DNA of 64,000 nucleotides. Origin: Styela clava (taxonomy: Eukaryota; Chordata; Ascidiacea; Stolidobranchia; Styelidae). This document shows positions 48,701 through 58,237 of the stretch, in pieces. The notes under the pieces were generated by a model. That model ran no database searches and was not told where the DNA came from. It worked only from the letters and a program-made list of their open reading frames with translations. The stretch is from NCBI RefSeq assembly GCF_964204865.1, contig NC_135259.1, positions 8,752,974 to 8,816,973 of the forward strand. The letters run 5' to 3'. The position numbers and the translations under genes are program-made. Positions within the stretch are counted from its first letter, which is position 1. The number at the start of each line of letters is the position of its first letter.

Positions 48701-51700
48701 TCTATATGGAAACTTCGGACACTTCTCATGCTATCTACTACAAGGGATATCACATATCTGAAAAAAGATGACACATTTGTATCAAGCCATGTAATTTGGT
48801 TAAGTATTTGATTATTACTACAACTCACAATTCTCCTCCTTTCAAAGTTACAACAAGTCTGTCCGGTGACAAAAATACAGCTTTGCTAAGATCAAGCGTT
48901 ATTGCGAGCCCATCTTGGATTTCTGAGATTTAAAATGAAAATTTATCAGATTGGTCATTCATCATGGTGTACTCCCAATTTCATGCCCTACAGTAATTGA
49001 TTTGATGACTTTTACTGCCCATTCTAATGAGCTAATATTAATTAAAATGAGGGTTTTTTAATCATAAAGTTAGCCGGCTTCAGTTTAAAATTGGCTATGA
49101 CAAACAGTTACATAATAGAGTATATTCATTGTGATTTACTCACTCAATGGAAATGATGTTGAGTTCTTTGTGTGTGAGTTGAGTGACATACCATGGGGAG
49201 GACAACTTTGATTTAAATATATCATTGAAGATACAGCGAAAATTAAAACTCCTCCTGAAATCCAATTGAATGATTTGATATAAAAAGAGTTTATTGAATT
49301 ACTGCTATATAGTATTAAGTACAATTTACTAATAGAGTCAGCAGTCACATTTTCAATATGTTTCTGGGGTTGAAATATCATGAATAGCAAACCTTAATTA
49401 ATTAATTAAAACTTGTTTGTGAAAGAAGTCAAGTCAAATTATGCATGCTATCCCCAATTTCATTGTACTCAATTTACCTACATTAGTCTTTCCAAATTAG
49501 TGTAATTTTCTATTTAAAACATTGTGCACCAATTCCTACAGGATAGGATAATTCCATTAGAAAAAGACTTACCTATAGGCTTTGGAACTGCATAAACATA
49601 TTTACAATCATATGGTAGGGAGCCAAGTGACCAGATAACTGGATGTAATTTTTCACTCACATTGAGTGATATTGCTATAATATTGCAGGTATCTTGACGA
49701 ACAGCGATTCGACTGAAACAAAATATAAAATTTCTCAAATAAAAATAAAGCATCACAATTGAAAATTTAAGATTGGATATGTGAGAGCACTCGAGAGTGT
49801 TTAACTTTATTGAAAATAGTAAGTAAAAATTACCCTGATTTCATAGTAATTAGATTATGAAACAAACTAACATAGAATAATGAGATTTCCAAAAATAATT
49901 TTAATCTCATTAGTGATTTAGCTACTAGGAAGAATGATAATAGAAGTGTACACTTCAAAAGTATGCACAAAAATATATTCTCCTGTGGAAAAACCTAGAA
50001 TATCTGGGAGTTACTCTTTCTATATAATAACTTAATCCATGCAAAGAAATAAAAAAATTTGGCCAAAAATATCATTGCTCACCCTGCCCATGTCCTCAGA
50101 GATTCAAACAAAATCAGCAACGTTGGTTCATAATATCCATGTAAAAATTTCATATCTTTCACAATCTGAACTTGAGGATCAACTTCCTTCAAATTTATCT
50201 CATAACTTGATAGAACATGACCCCGAGTTCTGTTGCAATTGAAAGATATTATCAATAGAAAATGCAAAAACCCCAAATAAGGTATTACCAAAAATCTATA
50301 AGCATATAATAGGAGCACAATCAAGCTTTGGATGAAGTATATTTACTGAAGTTGATTCGAAGCAATACGCAGATAAACTATAGACAGTTAGGAACCCAAA
50401 ACAAGCCAAAAATCTCTATATTCCATGATATTTCAGATTTACGAGAGTTAAAAAAAATTCAACTAAAAAATTCCAGCTATGGAAAATGCTCTATATTGAA
50501 CATTGCATACGGAAAACTTCAACTCCGACCTCCATTGTTAATAATTGTTGATTTGAGTGAAAACTTTCATGGTGGCGATTTGTGTAGAACCTGATAACTT
50601 GTAATTTGTTTATAAAAACATCATCTTGATTCTAAGATTACTTAGCTAAAAAATGTAGTAAAACATACCCTGCATTTGACAGTCCAACAGAATCATCAGT
50701 TACAACAGCAGTTTCACGGGTTCGGAATGGAAGTATTGCAATATTAGTACTTGTCAGTTGCATGCAAGCACAACGATTTTCTGGATCAGTGCAAATTTTT
50801 GGGATGGTGTTTCTGCTCACAGAACCGTTCTAAAATGATATGTTGGATTACTTTAAATAATCGAAATGATGTCAGAGCCAGGGGTTTCAAACCTAAATCC
50901 TTAATCTGTGATGTCAAAACAGTCAGGCCATTGCACCAATGAAATGAAGAAAGAAGATTTGCAATGTTTGAAACTTCAAAATATAAGAAATGGTATGAAG
51001 AATCCTATTGTATTAAATGGTTAAATTATTATCAAGATATTGAGCATGGCATCCTTATACATACGAATATCAAACGGTACATCAAATAAAAAGTTAAACA
51101 GACACAGAATTTTCTAGGAAATCTGTAAATACATACTTACCTCAGACAAATCTTCTTCAAAATAATGAAGTGAAGAAGTTTTAATTTCAAATGTTGATTC
51201 ATCAAATTCAATAACAGAAAGCTGAATAAGAAATTTTCACACTTCACAATAGCAAATATTTAAAAAAAAAACAGTACGCCAGTTTAAAAATAAACAAAAA
51301 ATATAAGTTCGACTTGTATTTACCATGACTTATGAAAATTATAACAATTTAATAGTTTTTGGCATGTTCTTGTACAGGCTCAAGATAGTTTTAAAACTTT
51401 GACACAGCCTGTATATTTTATATAATTCAAATACAAAATGAAAAAATGAATGAGTTCAACACACCTTAGCATACTTGAAGCTGAGCAGAATTGAATCTTT
51501 CGCACATCCTGCAAATCGGACTTTTTTCATTGACTGAATATTTCCATGTAGCTGCCATGTTCCAATTTGCTCCAATTTATCTTTACGTACTTTTTCTGTA
51601 TAGATATTAACGACATATGATGTGAAAGTTAGTAACGACATTTTTCGAAATGGACAACTGGAGGAATCAAGATCAAAGATGTAATAATAGATGATATAAA

Positions 51701-52699
51701 TAGTCAAATGAATATTATACACCCCGTTTGTAAAAGTATTTAAAAATGTATTGATTTCGACAAGAAAATGGACATTTTAATATTGGTCCAGTCAAGCAAT
51801 GGAAAACTAAAATTTATTAAGTCACTTATGAAGTTACAAATTCAAGCAATCACATACAGACATAATCACTTCTTTATATTATTGCCCACCTAATGCAAAT
51901 TCTGTTAAATAGATTTTCTGTTGAGCCAATATATCCCCCCCTTCCTGCCTTCCCGAAAAAGGGAGGAAAAAAAAAATATTCAGATATTGTTTGTTTTCTG
52001 ATAATTTTATTGACAGCTATGACATCGATTTGTTAAAATGTTTTTAGAAATTATTGGATGGACTAGGATGAAATTTTTTAAGATTCATTAAAAAGCAAAA
52101 GGTTTACAATAAAGAGGCAGAAAATTAAAAGGTACAGGCATTGCAGCATTGTAATTGTAACATTAGATATTCTAATATTATTACTCAGGTAAAGGCAGTG
52201 GAAATAATTACAAAACAATCCCAACTTGTATGAATATACCTTTCTCATCTTTGGTGACGATCTGGAAAAATAAAATGTGAATTTAGTCAAATTAATTAAA
52301 TTTAATTTTACTGCTGGTTCACTACCAAATCAGCAAATTCAGAAATAAGCCAAATATTCTGACTCAAATTATGGTGATACAAGGTAAACTTCGTAAAGGA
52401 TAATGAAAATATGATAACATTTCTGCATTTTGTCAAATACAGTGATGTAAATATCAAATGTTCATTTTTGCAGTATTTCTGTATTTCGTCAAGTAGCCTA
52501 GAGAAATAGGATGAAGATGCCTAAAATAGAGGATCTAACTGCAATATATACTTACTTCTAACTTTTTCCTCAATCTGTAAATAGTTAATTGTGAAGCAGC
52601 AGAAACAACTAAGTCCTCGTATTTCTCTGAAGTGAAATTACAATGCAAGCAGTTTTCTATCCCTGTTGGAGGATGGAGTTGTCTGTACCACGCATACAT
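33347..52699 (-). CDS. CPSF1: Cleavage and polyadenylation specificity factor subunit 1 (CPSF160), complete gene
   Basis: I could place 35 coding exons with GT-AG borders and matching phases from ATG (52699-52697) to TAA (33349-33347); they total 4368 nt, 1455 residues, close to the vertebrate length of about 1440. The protein starts [15 protein letters not shown] and keeps strongly conserved blocks such as [63 protein letters not shown] and [17 protein letters not shown]160 is a nuclear scaffold of three WD40-type beta-propellers; with WDR33, CPSF30 and FIP1 it recognises the AAUAAA signal of pre-mRNA. The poorly conserved acidic/Ser-rich linker (exons 19-20) rejoins the family at [11 protein letters not shown]. 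Introns are short and hold many repeats, but no exon is broken. Exon coordinates are in the three block entries. Confidence 0.95.
33605..33795 (-). repeat. CPSF1: Dispersed repeat R2, copy in the last CPSF1 intron
   Basis: Read on the minus strand it begins CCAGGTTAGGGCTGGG and continues with the same blocks as 1201-1394 and 42447-42645, ending in CTCCATATTGGTACACATAC. It lies between CPSF1 exons 34 and 35. Confidence 0.6.
35844..35960 (+). mobile_element. hAT-like end fragment with C run in CPSF1 intron 30
   Basis: CAGCGGTTTCCAACCGAAGG followed by a run of about 16 C and a GTGGGCCACC motif resembles one end of a hAT-like miniature element. No matching second end is seen. Confidence 0.4.
37050..37345 (-). 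repeat. Dispersed repeat R1 in CPSF1 intron 28
   Basis: It contains ATGAATGCACATGCA, a CAGACATACAGACAGACAAA microsatellite and the CGATCTTAAGATCG palindrome, as in the 43555-43875 copy. It lies between exons 28 (37489) and 29 (36758). Confidence 0.65.
40086..46576 (-). CDS. CPSF1: CPSF1 coding exons 15-24
   Basis: Minus-strand exons: 15 46576-46403; 16 45933-45865; 17 45665-45470; 18 44037-43895; 19 43124-42928; 20 42187-41998; 21 41610-41511; 22 40897-40791; 23 40391-40287; 24 40211-40086. They cover the second propeller and the acidic linker: [61 protein letters not shown] and DELLIYEAF are family blocks. Exons 19 and 20 hold a low-complexity Ser/Glu/Met-rich stretch that is variable in the family. 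The introns between them carry repeats R1 and R2, SINE-like sequences and hAT ends. Confidence 0.9.
40975..41391. mobile_element. Miniature hAT-like element in CPSF1 intron 21
   Basis: Ends CAGGGATGTACAA and, on the other strand, CAGGGGTGCACAAA. The flanks are TATATA-rich, so the target duplication cannot be read with certainty. It lies between exons 21 and 22. Confidence 0.6.
41635..41835 (+). repeat. Candidate tRNA-derived SINE in CPSF1 intron 20
   Basis: A GCTAAGAGTTAGGAATATGC stretch resembles a degenerate polymerase III A box. GGTCCGAATCCC about 50 bases later fits a B box, followed by GCCGCCATAGGGTGGTTCAC. A related GGGGTGGTTCAGTTAACC tail lies at 40590. The class is inferred from box spacing only. 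Confidence 0.4.
42447..42645 (+). repeat. Dispersed repeat R2 in CPSF1 intron 19
   Basis: It starts CAGGTTAGGGTTAGG and is colinear with 1201-1394. It lies between exons 19 and 20. Confidence 0.65.
43555..43875 (-). repeat. Dispersed repeat R1 in CPSF1 intron 18 (most complete copy)
   Basis: It contains GAGACCGAAGACTTATCGATC at one end, ATGAATGCACATGCA, a CAGACAGACAAACAAACAAAC run and CGATCTTAAGATCGATAAGT at the other end. It serves as the reference for the other R1 copies. Confidence 0.65.
44784..44924. mobile_element. Miniature hAT-like element, 141 bp, CPSF1 intron 17
   Basis: Ends CAGGGGTGGGCA and, on the other strand, CAGACATGGGCA. Flanked by ATATAAGT (44776-44783) and ATATGAGT (44925-44932), a 7/8 match. 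GCGGGC(C/T) motifs are internal. It sits in an intron full of other hAT-like fragments, for example at 44346 and 45135. Confidence 0.7.
45062..45140 (-). repeat. Candidate tRNA-derived SINE head in CPSF1 intron 17
   Basis: On the minus strand GGTGGTCTAGTTGTTAAAGC, then ATTAGATTTAACTCTAC and CAGATACAAATCCC follow the order of a tRNA-like A box, anticodon arm and B box. It is too diverged for a functional tRNA gene; a SINE head is the likely origin. Confidence 0.45.
46085..46200 (+). repeat. Short degenerate tandem repeat in CPSF1 intron 15
   Basis: GTCGCCATTATGACA(A/G)TCGCT-like units of about 20 bases recur several times with variation. A hAT-like end (TAGTGGTCGTCAATC) lies just before it at 45973. 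Confidence 0.55.
47013..52699 (-). CDS. CPSF1: CPSF1 coding exons 1-14
   Basis: Minus-strand exons (high-low): 1 52699-52556; 2 52263-52242; 3 51595-51465; 4 51221-51141; 5 50829-50669; 6 50229-50083; 7 49712-49573; 8 49254-49144; 9 48922-48829; 10 48757-48670; 11 48403-48296; 12 48222-48162; 13 47628-47543; 14 47087-47013. They encode the first propeller region (residues 1-483). Exon 2 is only 22 nt (IVTKDEK plus one base); both neighbours need it to stay in frame. For exon 8, the GTGAGT donor at 49143 keeps frame with exon 9, while a GTAAAT five bases on does not. Recognised blocks run from HPPTGIE to SILNIGPCG. Confidence 0.9.
50868..50942 (-). repeat. Degenerate tRNA-like sequence in CPSF1 intron 4
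   Basis: On the minus strand TGGTGCAATGG (A-box-like) is followed 41 bases on by GGTTTGAAACC (B-box-like). No good cloverleaf can be drawn, so it is probably a SINE relic. Confidence 0.35.
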
Positions 52700-53768
52700 C
52701 ACGCTGTAGTCTACTAGCAGTACACCAAAACCCTACTATGCTATCAGAAACGTCGATTTCAGGATTTGCAGCTGAAGAAAAAATCTATGAACAATTAGAT
52801 GAAAGGACAAACAATTTCAGAAATTCAAAGTTTGCTAGCGAACCGCGAAAATTCAGAAAATATGAGAGAAGTCGGTCTGGATTGTTTTTCCGACCTCCGA
52901 CCCCGGAATTTCATCTATATGGATGTTCCCCGGACATTGATTTCCATTGTTTATTGCCCTAACAATGACCAATCAGCACTAAGTTAACAATGACGTAATA
53001 ATTGCAATTTGTGGTAGGGTACCTTTCTGATTTTTGTCAGCTTGTAGTAGACTAAAGTTTTTGTTCTTTGGGATCATTAATAAACTGAGTTTTGTCCAAT
53101 CTGTCTCTTACTTTGGTTGATTGCAAAATGCCAGTGTGACCCAGGGTTTCCTTTCTAGTTCTGTAGTTGCGTTGTGGTTACTGGTTTACGCCGTATAGTG
53201 GTGCATGTTCAGATGTTTAGGCTATTAGTCTACATAGATCTGTAGATTTGGGACTTTAACAGACAAATTATTTGAAGTGAAAATTTAAATTTTGATCAAC
53301 ATTAGGTTGGTGGAACAGTTGAGCAAAGTTAGTGGCATCGAAGTTCTGAAGTTCCTCATATCACGTTTTGGTATGAATCGATTATGGGATACCGGTAACG
53401 TATTTTGTTTTTATCAATTATTTTTTCGTCTATTGCTATCGTCTATCGTTTATGGCAGTATGAAGTCGAAATAAACTTATACTTATAAAGTAAAAAAAAT
53501 GGAACTAATTATTCTCATTGTGTGTGTTATCAGTGGAATTGTGGCATGGGTTAATATTTATGTCACCTAGTATATACCTTTTACATATTTTTTAACTATT
53601 GCAAAAATGTTCAAAATTAGGCTAAATGCGTTCATGAATGTTAATCATGCTCAACAAAGTGAAAAACCCTGTTAAATAAAATAACCTTATCAAGCAATGA
53701 AACTAGGAAGAACGAGCATTTAGGGGTTCTTGTCAAGTAAGATCAGTTTTGCACACAGCATTGTGGCC
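52700..53768. other. CPSF1 upstream region up to the MULE-like element
   Basis: It should contain the CPSF1 5' UTR and promoter. I cannot identify core elements with confidence. Open frames on the + strand (52666-52962 and 53292-53474) show no recognised domain; the first lies antisense to CPSF1 exon 1. Confidence 0.4.
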
Positions 53769-54706
53769 GGTTCCTTTAATTACCGGAACGGACCCTAAAT
53801 TACCGGAACGGACCGGAACGGGGTGGAAAACATACATAAACCTACCGGAACGGACCTTTAGATGTCTTGCAAATGTCATTTCATATACTTCCATGCAATT
53901 TTTATATTAAATCGGCAAACTTGGGGGGGTACAGTGGTAAATTTGATTTTTCTTAATTACCGGAACGGACCCTAATTTGCCGGAACGGAGTGGAAAACCA
54001 ACATAAACCTACCGGAACGGCCCTTTAGATGTCTTGCAAATGTCATTCCATATACTTCCTTGCAATTTTTATAATAAATCGGCAAACTTGGGGGGGACAG
54101 TGGTAAAATTAATTTTCTTTAATTACCGGAACGGACCCTAATTTGCCGGAACGGAGTGGAAAACCTACATAAACCTACCAGAACGGACTTGTAAATATCT
54201 TGCGAAGGACATTTTATGTCCCTCCAAGCGATTTCCCAAGTAAAATGGGAAAATTGAGGAGGATAGAATGATAGAAAATAACAATTTCATTTTACGCCAC
54301 CTAGCGGATGTAAATTGAGCAATGAATTCCTGAATCATCTCTTATCAATATGAATTGATGATAAAAATTGATAATCAAAACCTTCTTACATGTTATTAGT
54401 CTTTAATTTTCCTTGTAGATAAGATAACGTAGTCATAGATTCAGATTGAAACAAATAAAAATTGTTTCCACAAACATTCTTGTGCAGGTATTGTAACTAT
54501 GTAGCACAATATGAATATCCACCTAAATCTGTCATTCATAGAGATGATGTTGTTATTTAAGTTCGTGTCACCCGTAAGACTGCTGTTCGGGCACTGTAAT
54601 CTACCTTGATAGATTGCATATTGCTTCGTGTCCATATATTTGAGCATCGTCCTCTTGTTTACCTACATACATACAAATCTGATCCTCTAAAATGACTTCT
54701 CAAAAT
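53769..54706 (+). repeat. Left terminal inverted repeat of the MULE-like element
   Basis: The outer half consists of about three tandem sub-repeats of 160-180 bp (near 53775, 53952 and 54117). Each starts TTAATTACCGGAACGGACCC and holds TGTCTTGCAAATGTCATT and AAATCGGCAAACTTGGGGGG blocks. The CCGGAACGG motif recurs around ten times. The inner half is unique sequence and includes a 68-codon minus-strand frame (54441-54647). Confidence 0.9.
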
Positions 54707-55272
54707 ACTTGAATTTAAAATTTCAGCATAGGAAAATGCGAGAGTTGACCACGAGTTGAAAACGATTGTCGCTATAGCCTTTATAGCGAGGACGGTTCAA
54801 AGTGCTCCTACTGATTTGTCTACTGATAACACAGCTTCGAGCCTCCAAAGTTGAAATGCAGCAGGACTGGCGCTGGGCTGTTCGTCATGGCCGGAGATTT
54901 CTTTGCGACAGAAAAGCGACCTATGTGCCATTTCGAATCACGAATTTAAAGCAGATTATTTACGATTCTTGTAATTGTACTCCTAGTTTTTATATCTTCT
55001 CCATCAACCTGCCAAGGATAGAATACCAAGCCAGTTCGACGATTTTATCGGTATGTACAACTTGTATTTTATATAAGGATTAATATATTTATTGAAGTTT
55101 ACTTCGAATGAGGAAATGGTGTCCATATTTTAAAAGTGTCTTTGTTGCAAAACGCTAAGATCTTGAATGTATATAATATATGAATGAGTCAGAATGATAA
55201 TTTTTAATTGTACTAGTCGATATCAAAAATACCTTTATTACTTTTAACTAAGAGTTCCATTTTCTGGTTCAG

Positions 55273-56620
55273 ATATTCAACGCAAACGTCAAAAGACAGC
55301 CTACTACGCTATGTCTAGTGCAATAAGATACCCATGTGCCACCTGTTCCATTGAATGTATTGACGAGTGCATTGAATGTGAAATGTGTGAGACCTGGACA
55401 CATGCTTCCTGTCTTGGAGAACAACCAAAAGTCATGGAAGTATGGAGCAAGAAAGACATGCACTTTTTATGTGCAAGGTGCTTGTGCCCGAATCAAAAGT
55501 TCGATTACGACATGGCGTTACGGATGTTAGCAGGTCGCCCTTACTTGACCAAATCGTTGCAATGTTTGTTAGACAATCATCAAGTTATACCCTTAGAAGC
55601 ACCACAATCTGAGAATCATATAAGAGAATGTTCAGTGTCTAAGAATATTTTGCAAAAGTTTCATTCAATCATGCTGGACTGTTTTACTCAATGTACGTAG
55701 AAGGCGATGGAAACTGCTTGTACAGGGCAGTATCCGTCTCGTTATATGGAACACAAGACTATCACAAACATTTACGCCTCTTGACAGCAATTGAAATTAT
55801 GGAACATCAAGAATTTTACGACATAGAATTTCCTGCTTTCAAAAACCCGATTGATGATGATCGGGTTGTGACATCAAAATACTCGGATTTGATACATTCA
55901 GCTCGAACGGATGGATGTTTTTCAGAAATGATGCACATGTATGGCTTGAGTTCAGTTATCAAAGCTTCGATTCAATCTTATTACCCTCAAACCAGCGCCA
56001 ACGTTTTCCTAAGCCAGCCTTTCACAAGGAAAATTTGTGGCCGTGACGTCAGAGCCACGCAACAATCGAAAACGACAATACTGTGGACCCAAATGACGAT
56101 TCCTCCAACAGCCAAAGATTTTAGAACAAATCATTTTGTACCTCTCCTCGAAGTACCACTTCAAAAATACGATACGATTTTAATTCCGGATTCCCCTAGT
56201 ATACTATCGGACTCGGAAACATTTTGTAATGATGACAAATTAATATCAGACGAGTCGATCAGCAAAGATGAACATGTTGATGCAGCAAATGACTCTGCAA
56301 CTGTAGGTGTTGTAACTCCTGACATGCCTCATTCTATATCCGATACATGCAGAGTATCCAATAATCGAGGCGTTCCTCTGCCAAACGGAAAATTCCTAAG
56401 CTTGGAACATATTATTCAAATTTTTGGCCGTTGTGAACCAGGCACGGTGTTACCTGAAATTCCAACTGGTAGCAAAGAAAATGTATATTTTCTCATCACA
56501 AACACCAAAAATGCAGAGAATCGTAGGAATGGATACCGAAGCGAATTTTCGGACGATTGTGGCAAAAACCTCCACTGGCAGAACGAATTTGAGCATGAGT
56601 TCCTACGTTTAAGTTGGTGA
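55273..56620 (+). CDS. PHD finger plus OTU cysteine protease, carried by the MULE-like element (one frameshift)
   Basis: The first part (ATG at 55311) has a C4HC3 PHD-type finger: CATC, then CIECEMCETWTHASC, then CARC. The second part, in another frame from about 55691, opens with EGDGNCLYRAVS, the Asp/Cys box of OTU deubiquitinases, and later has TNHFVPLLEV with the expected catalytic His. A single-base shift near 55690 separates them; otherwise 1.3 kb is open, so the break may be recent or an assembly error. An acceptor at 55272 and a GTATGT donor at 55051 suggest an upstream exon joining as ...FDDFI-DIQRKRQKTAYYAM. The protein may remove ubiquitin and bind chromatin; its role for the element is unknown. 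It is not related to the neighbouring host genes. Confidence 0.7.
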
Positions 56621-56717
56621 AAAATTATAAGAAAGCACGTTTTATATTTTGCGTATAAATTTCGAGACCTAGTGGGGAAATTAACAATCTGCAGCTAAGT
56701 CAATAGCATATTAGTAA

Positions 56718-57647
56718 ATTTTGAAGGAGTCATTTTAGATGATCAGATTTGTATGTATGTAGGTAAACAAGAGGACGATGCTCAAATATATGGACACGAA
56801 GCAATATGCAATCTATCAAGGTAGATTACAGTGCCGGAACAGCAGTCTTACGGGTGACACGAACTTAAATAACAACATCATCTCTAATAATGACAGATTT
56901 AGGTGGATATTCATATTGTGCTACATAGTTACAATACCTACACAAGAATGTTTGTGGAAACAATTTTTATTTGTTTCAATCTGAATCTATGACTACGTTA
57001 TCTTATCTACAAGGAAAATTAAAGACTAATAACATGTAAGAAGGTTTTGATTATCAATTTTTATCATCAATTCATATTGATAAGAGATGATTCAGGAATT
57101 CATTGCTCAATTTACATCCGCTAGGTGGCGTAAAATGAAATTGTTATTTTCTATTATTCTATCCCCCTCAATTTTCCCATTTTATTTGGGAAATCGCTTG
57201 GAGGGACATAAAATGTCCTTCGCAAGATATTTATAAGTCCGTTCTGGTAGGTTTATGTAGGTTTTCCACTCCGTTCCGGCAAATTAGGGTCCGTTCCGGT
57301 AATTAAAGAAAATTAATTTTACCACTGTCCCCCCCAAGTTTGCCGATTTATTATAAAAATTGCAAGGAAGTATATGGAATGACATTTGCAAGACATCTAA
57401 AGGTCCGTTCCGGTAGGTTTATGTTGGTTTTCCACTCAGTTCCGGCAAATTAGGGTCCGTTCCGGTAATTAAAGAAAATTAAATTTACCACTGTACCCCC
57501 CCAAGTTTGCCGATTTAATATAAAAATTGCATGGAAGTATATGAAATGACATTTGCAAGACATCTAAGGGTCCGTTCCGGTAGGTTTATGTATGTTTTCC
57601 ACCCCGTTCCGGTAATTTAGGGTCCGTTCCGGTAATTAAAGGAACCC
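56718..57647 (-). repeat. Right terminal inverted repeat of the MULE-like element
   Basis: Reverse complement of the left arm with few differences, for example ATCATCTAAAATGACTCC inside versus ATCCTCTAAAATGACTTC on the left. It has the same CCGGAACGG-rich sub-repeats and the same 68-codon frame (56778-56984, + strand). Close similarity between the arms suggests recent activity or homogenisation. Confidence 0.9.
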
Positions 57648-58237
57648 CATTGTGGCCTTCTTTCAGAAAGGACCCCTGGATGGGAATCGCTGTCTTATAC
57701 TATCTTCTACAAATGCTAAATTCCTAGTTGCCTAAATGTATACCGGTACTGGTATAAATTTATTTTGACTCCATCAGCATGGCAGACGATAAACTGATAA
57801 ATGAGTTGATAAAAACTGATTACTGGATTATAGATTCAGAAGAGCAAACAAAGCCTTAGTAAGGTTTATAGCAAACCGAATTTAAGTTAGAAGGTTTTGC
57901 CAAAGAACAGAAGAAGTTGTACATGTCTGCATGTTCATTCAATTAAGTCCTAAACTACCTCAGTCTGTAATTTTGTAATGAGATAATTTATTTCAGTATT
58001 AAAAAAAGTAATAATAATTAATAAACTTACCTACAGGCTGACTGGTGTTTGAAATGGAGACCACTCTGTACTCATAGGTTCTGTAGTCAGGTAGTGGTGA
58101 TAGCATAAAAGTCATATTGGAGATGTTGAAATAGGTGGCTTCTTCATAGGTTTTAACAAACCCCATTTCATCATTTTGTATTTCTGTATTTAGTTCATTA
58201 AAATTGCAATAAGGGCATTGTAATTAATCAAATTTGA
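57648..58237. other. Spacer between the MULE-like element and AF10, with two small exon-like segments
   Basis: A + strand ATG (57779, context CAGCATGG) opens 26 codons (MADDKLINELIKTDYW...) up to a GTAAGG donor at 57859. A minus-strand exon-like segment lies at 58031-58183 and is listed separately. The rest is unremarkable and should hold the AF10 promoter. Confidence 0.4.
58031..58183 (-). CDS. Unidentified minus-strand coding exon
   Basis: Between a TACAG acceptor (58184-58185 on the other strand) and a strong GTAAGT donor (58030-58025), one frame is fully open. It reads MGFVKTYEEATYFNISNM from an in-frame ATG at 58166, then SPLPDYRTYEYRVVSIS up to phase 1. The composition is coding-like, and three N-glycosylation sequons (NIS, NMT, NTS) hint at an extracellular or lumenal segment. 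I do not recognise the family. No partner exon is seen on either side: AF10 exon 1 lies 55 bp to the right on the other strand, the MULE-like element 380 bp to the left. It could be the first exon of a gene, or an orphan piece left by rearrangement. Confidence 0.45.

Larger units (their letters stand above)
53769..57647. mobile_element. MULE-like transposon, 3.88 kb, long terminal inverted repeats, carrying a PHD-OTU gene
   Basis: The left arm (53769-54706) and the right arm (56718-57647) are inverted copies of about 0.93 kb, starting GGTTCCTTTAATTACCGG. The flanks carry the direct repeat CATTGTGGCC (53759-53768 and 57648-57657). Very long inverted repeats plus a 9-10 bp target duplication are typical of the Mutator (MULE) superfamily, and MULE-type elements are known to carry cysteine-protease genes. 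No MULE transposase is found inside, so the copy is non-autonomous. The 2.0 kb between the arms encodes a PHD finger and an OTU domain. Superfamily assignment is inference from structure. Confidence 0.8.

Noticed and set aside
50868..50942. Functional tRNA gene
   Set aside because: A- and B-box-like motifs exist, but no acceptor stem or 7-base anticodon loop can be formed.
52666..52962. 98-codon + strand open frame at the CPSF1 start
   Set aside because: It lies antisense to conserved CPSF1 exon 1, has no recognised domain and no splice context; treated as chance.
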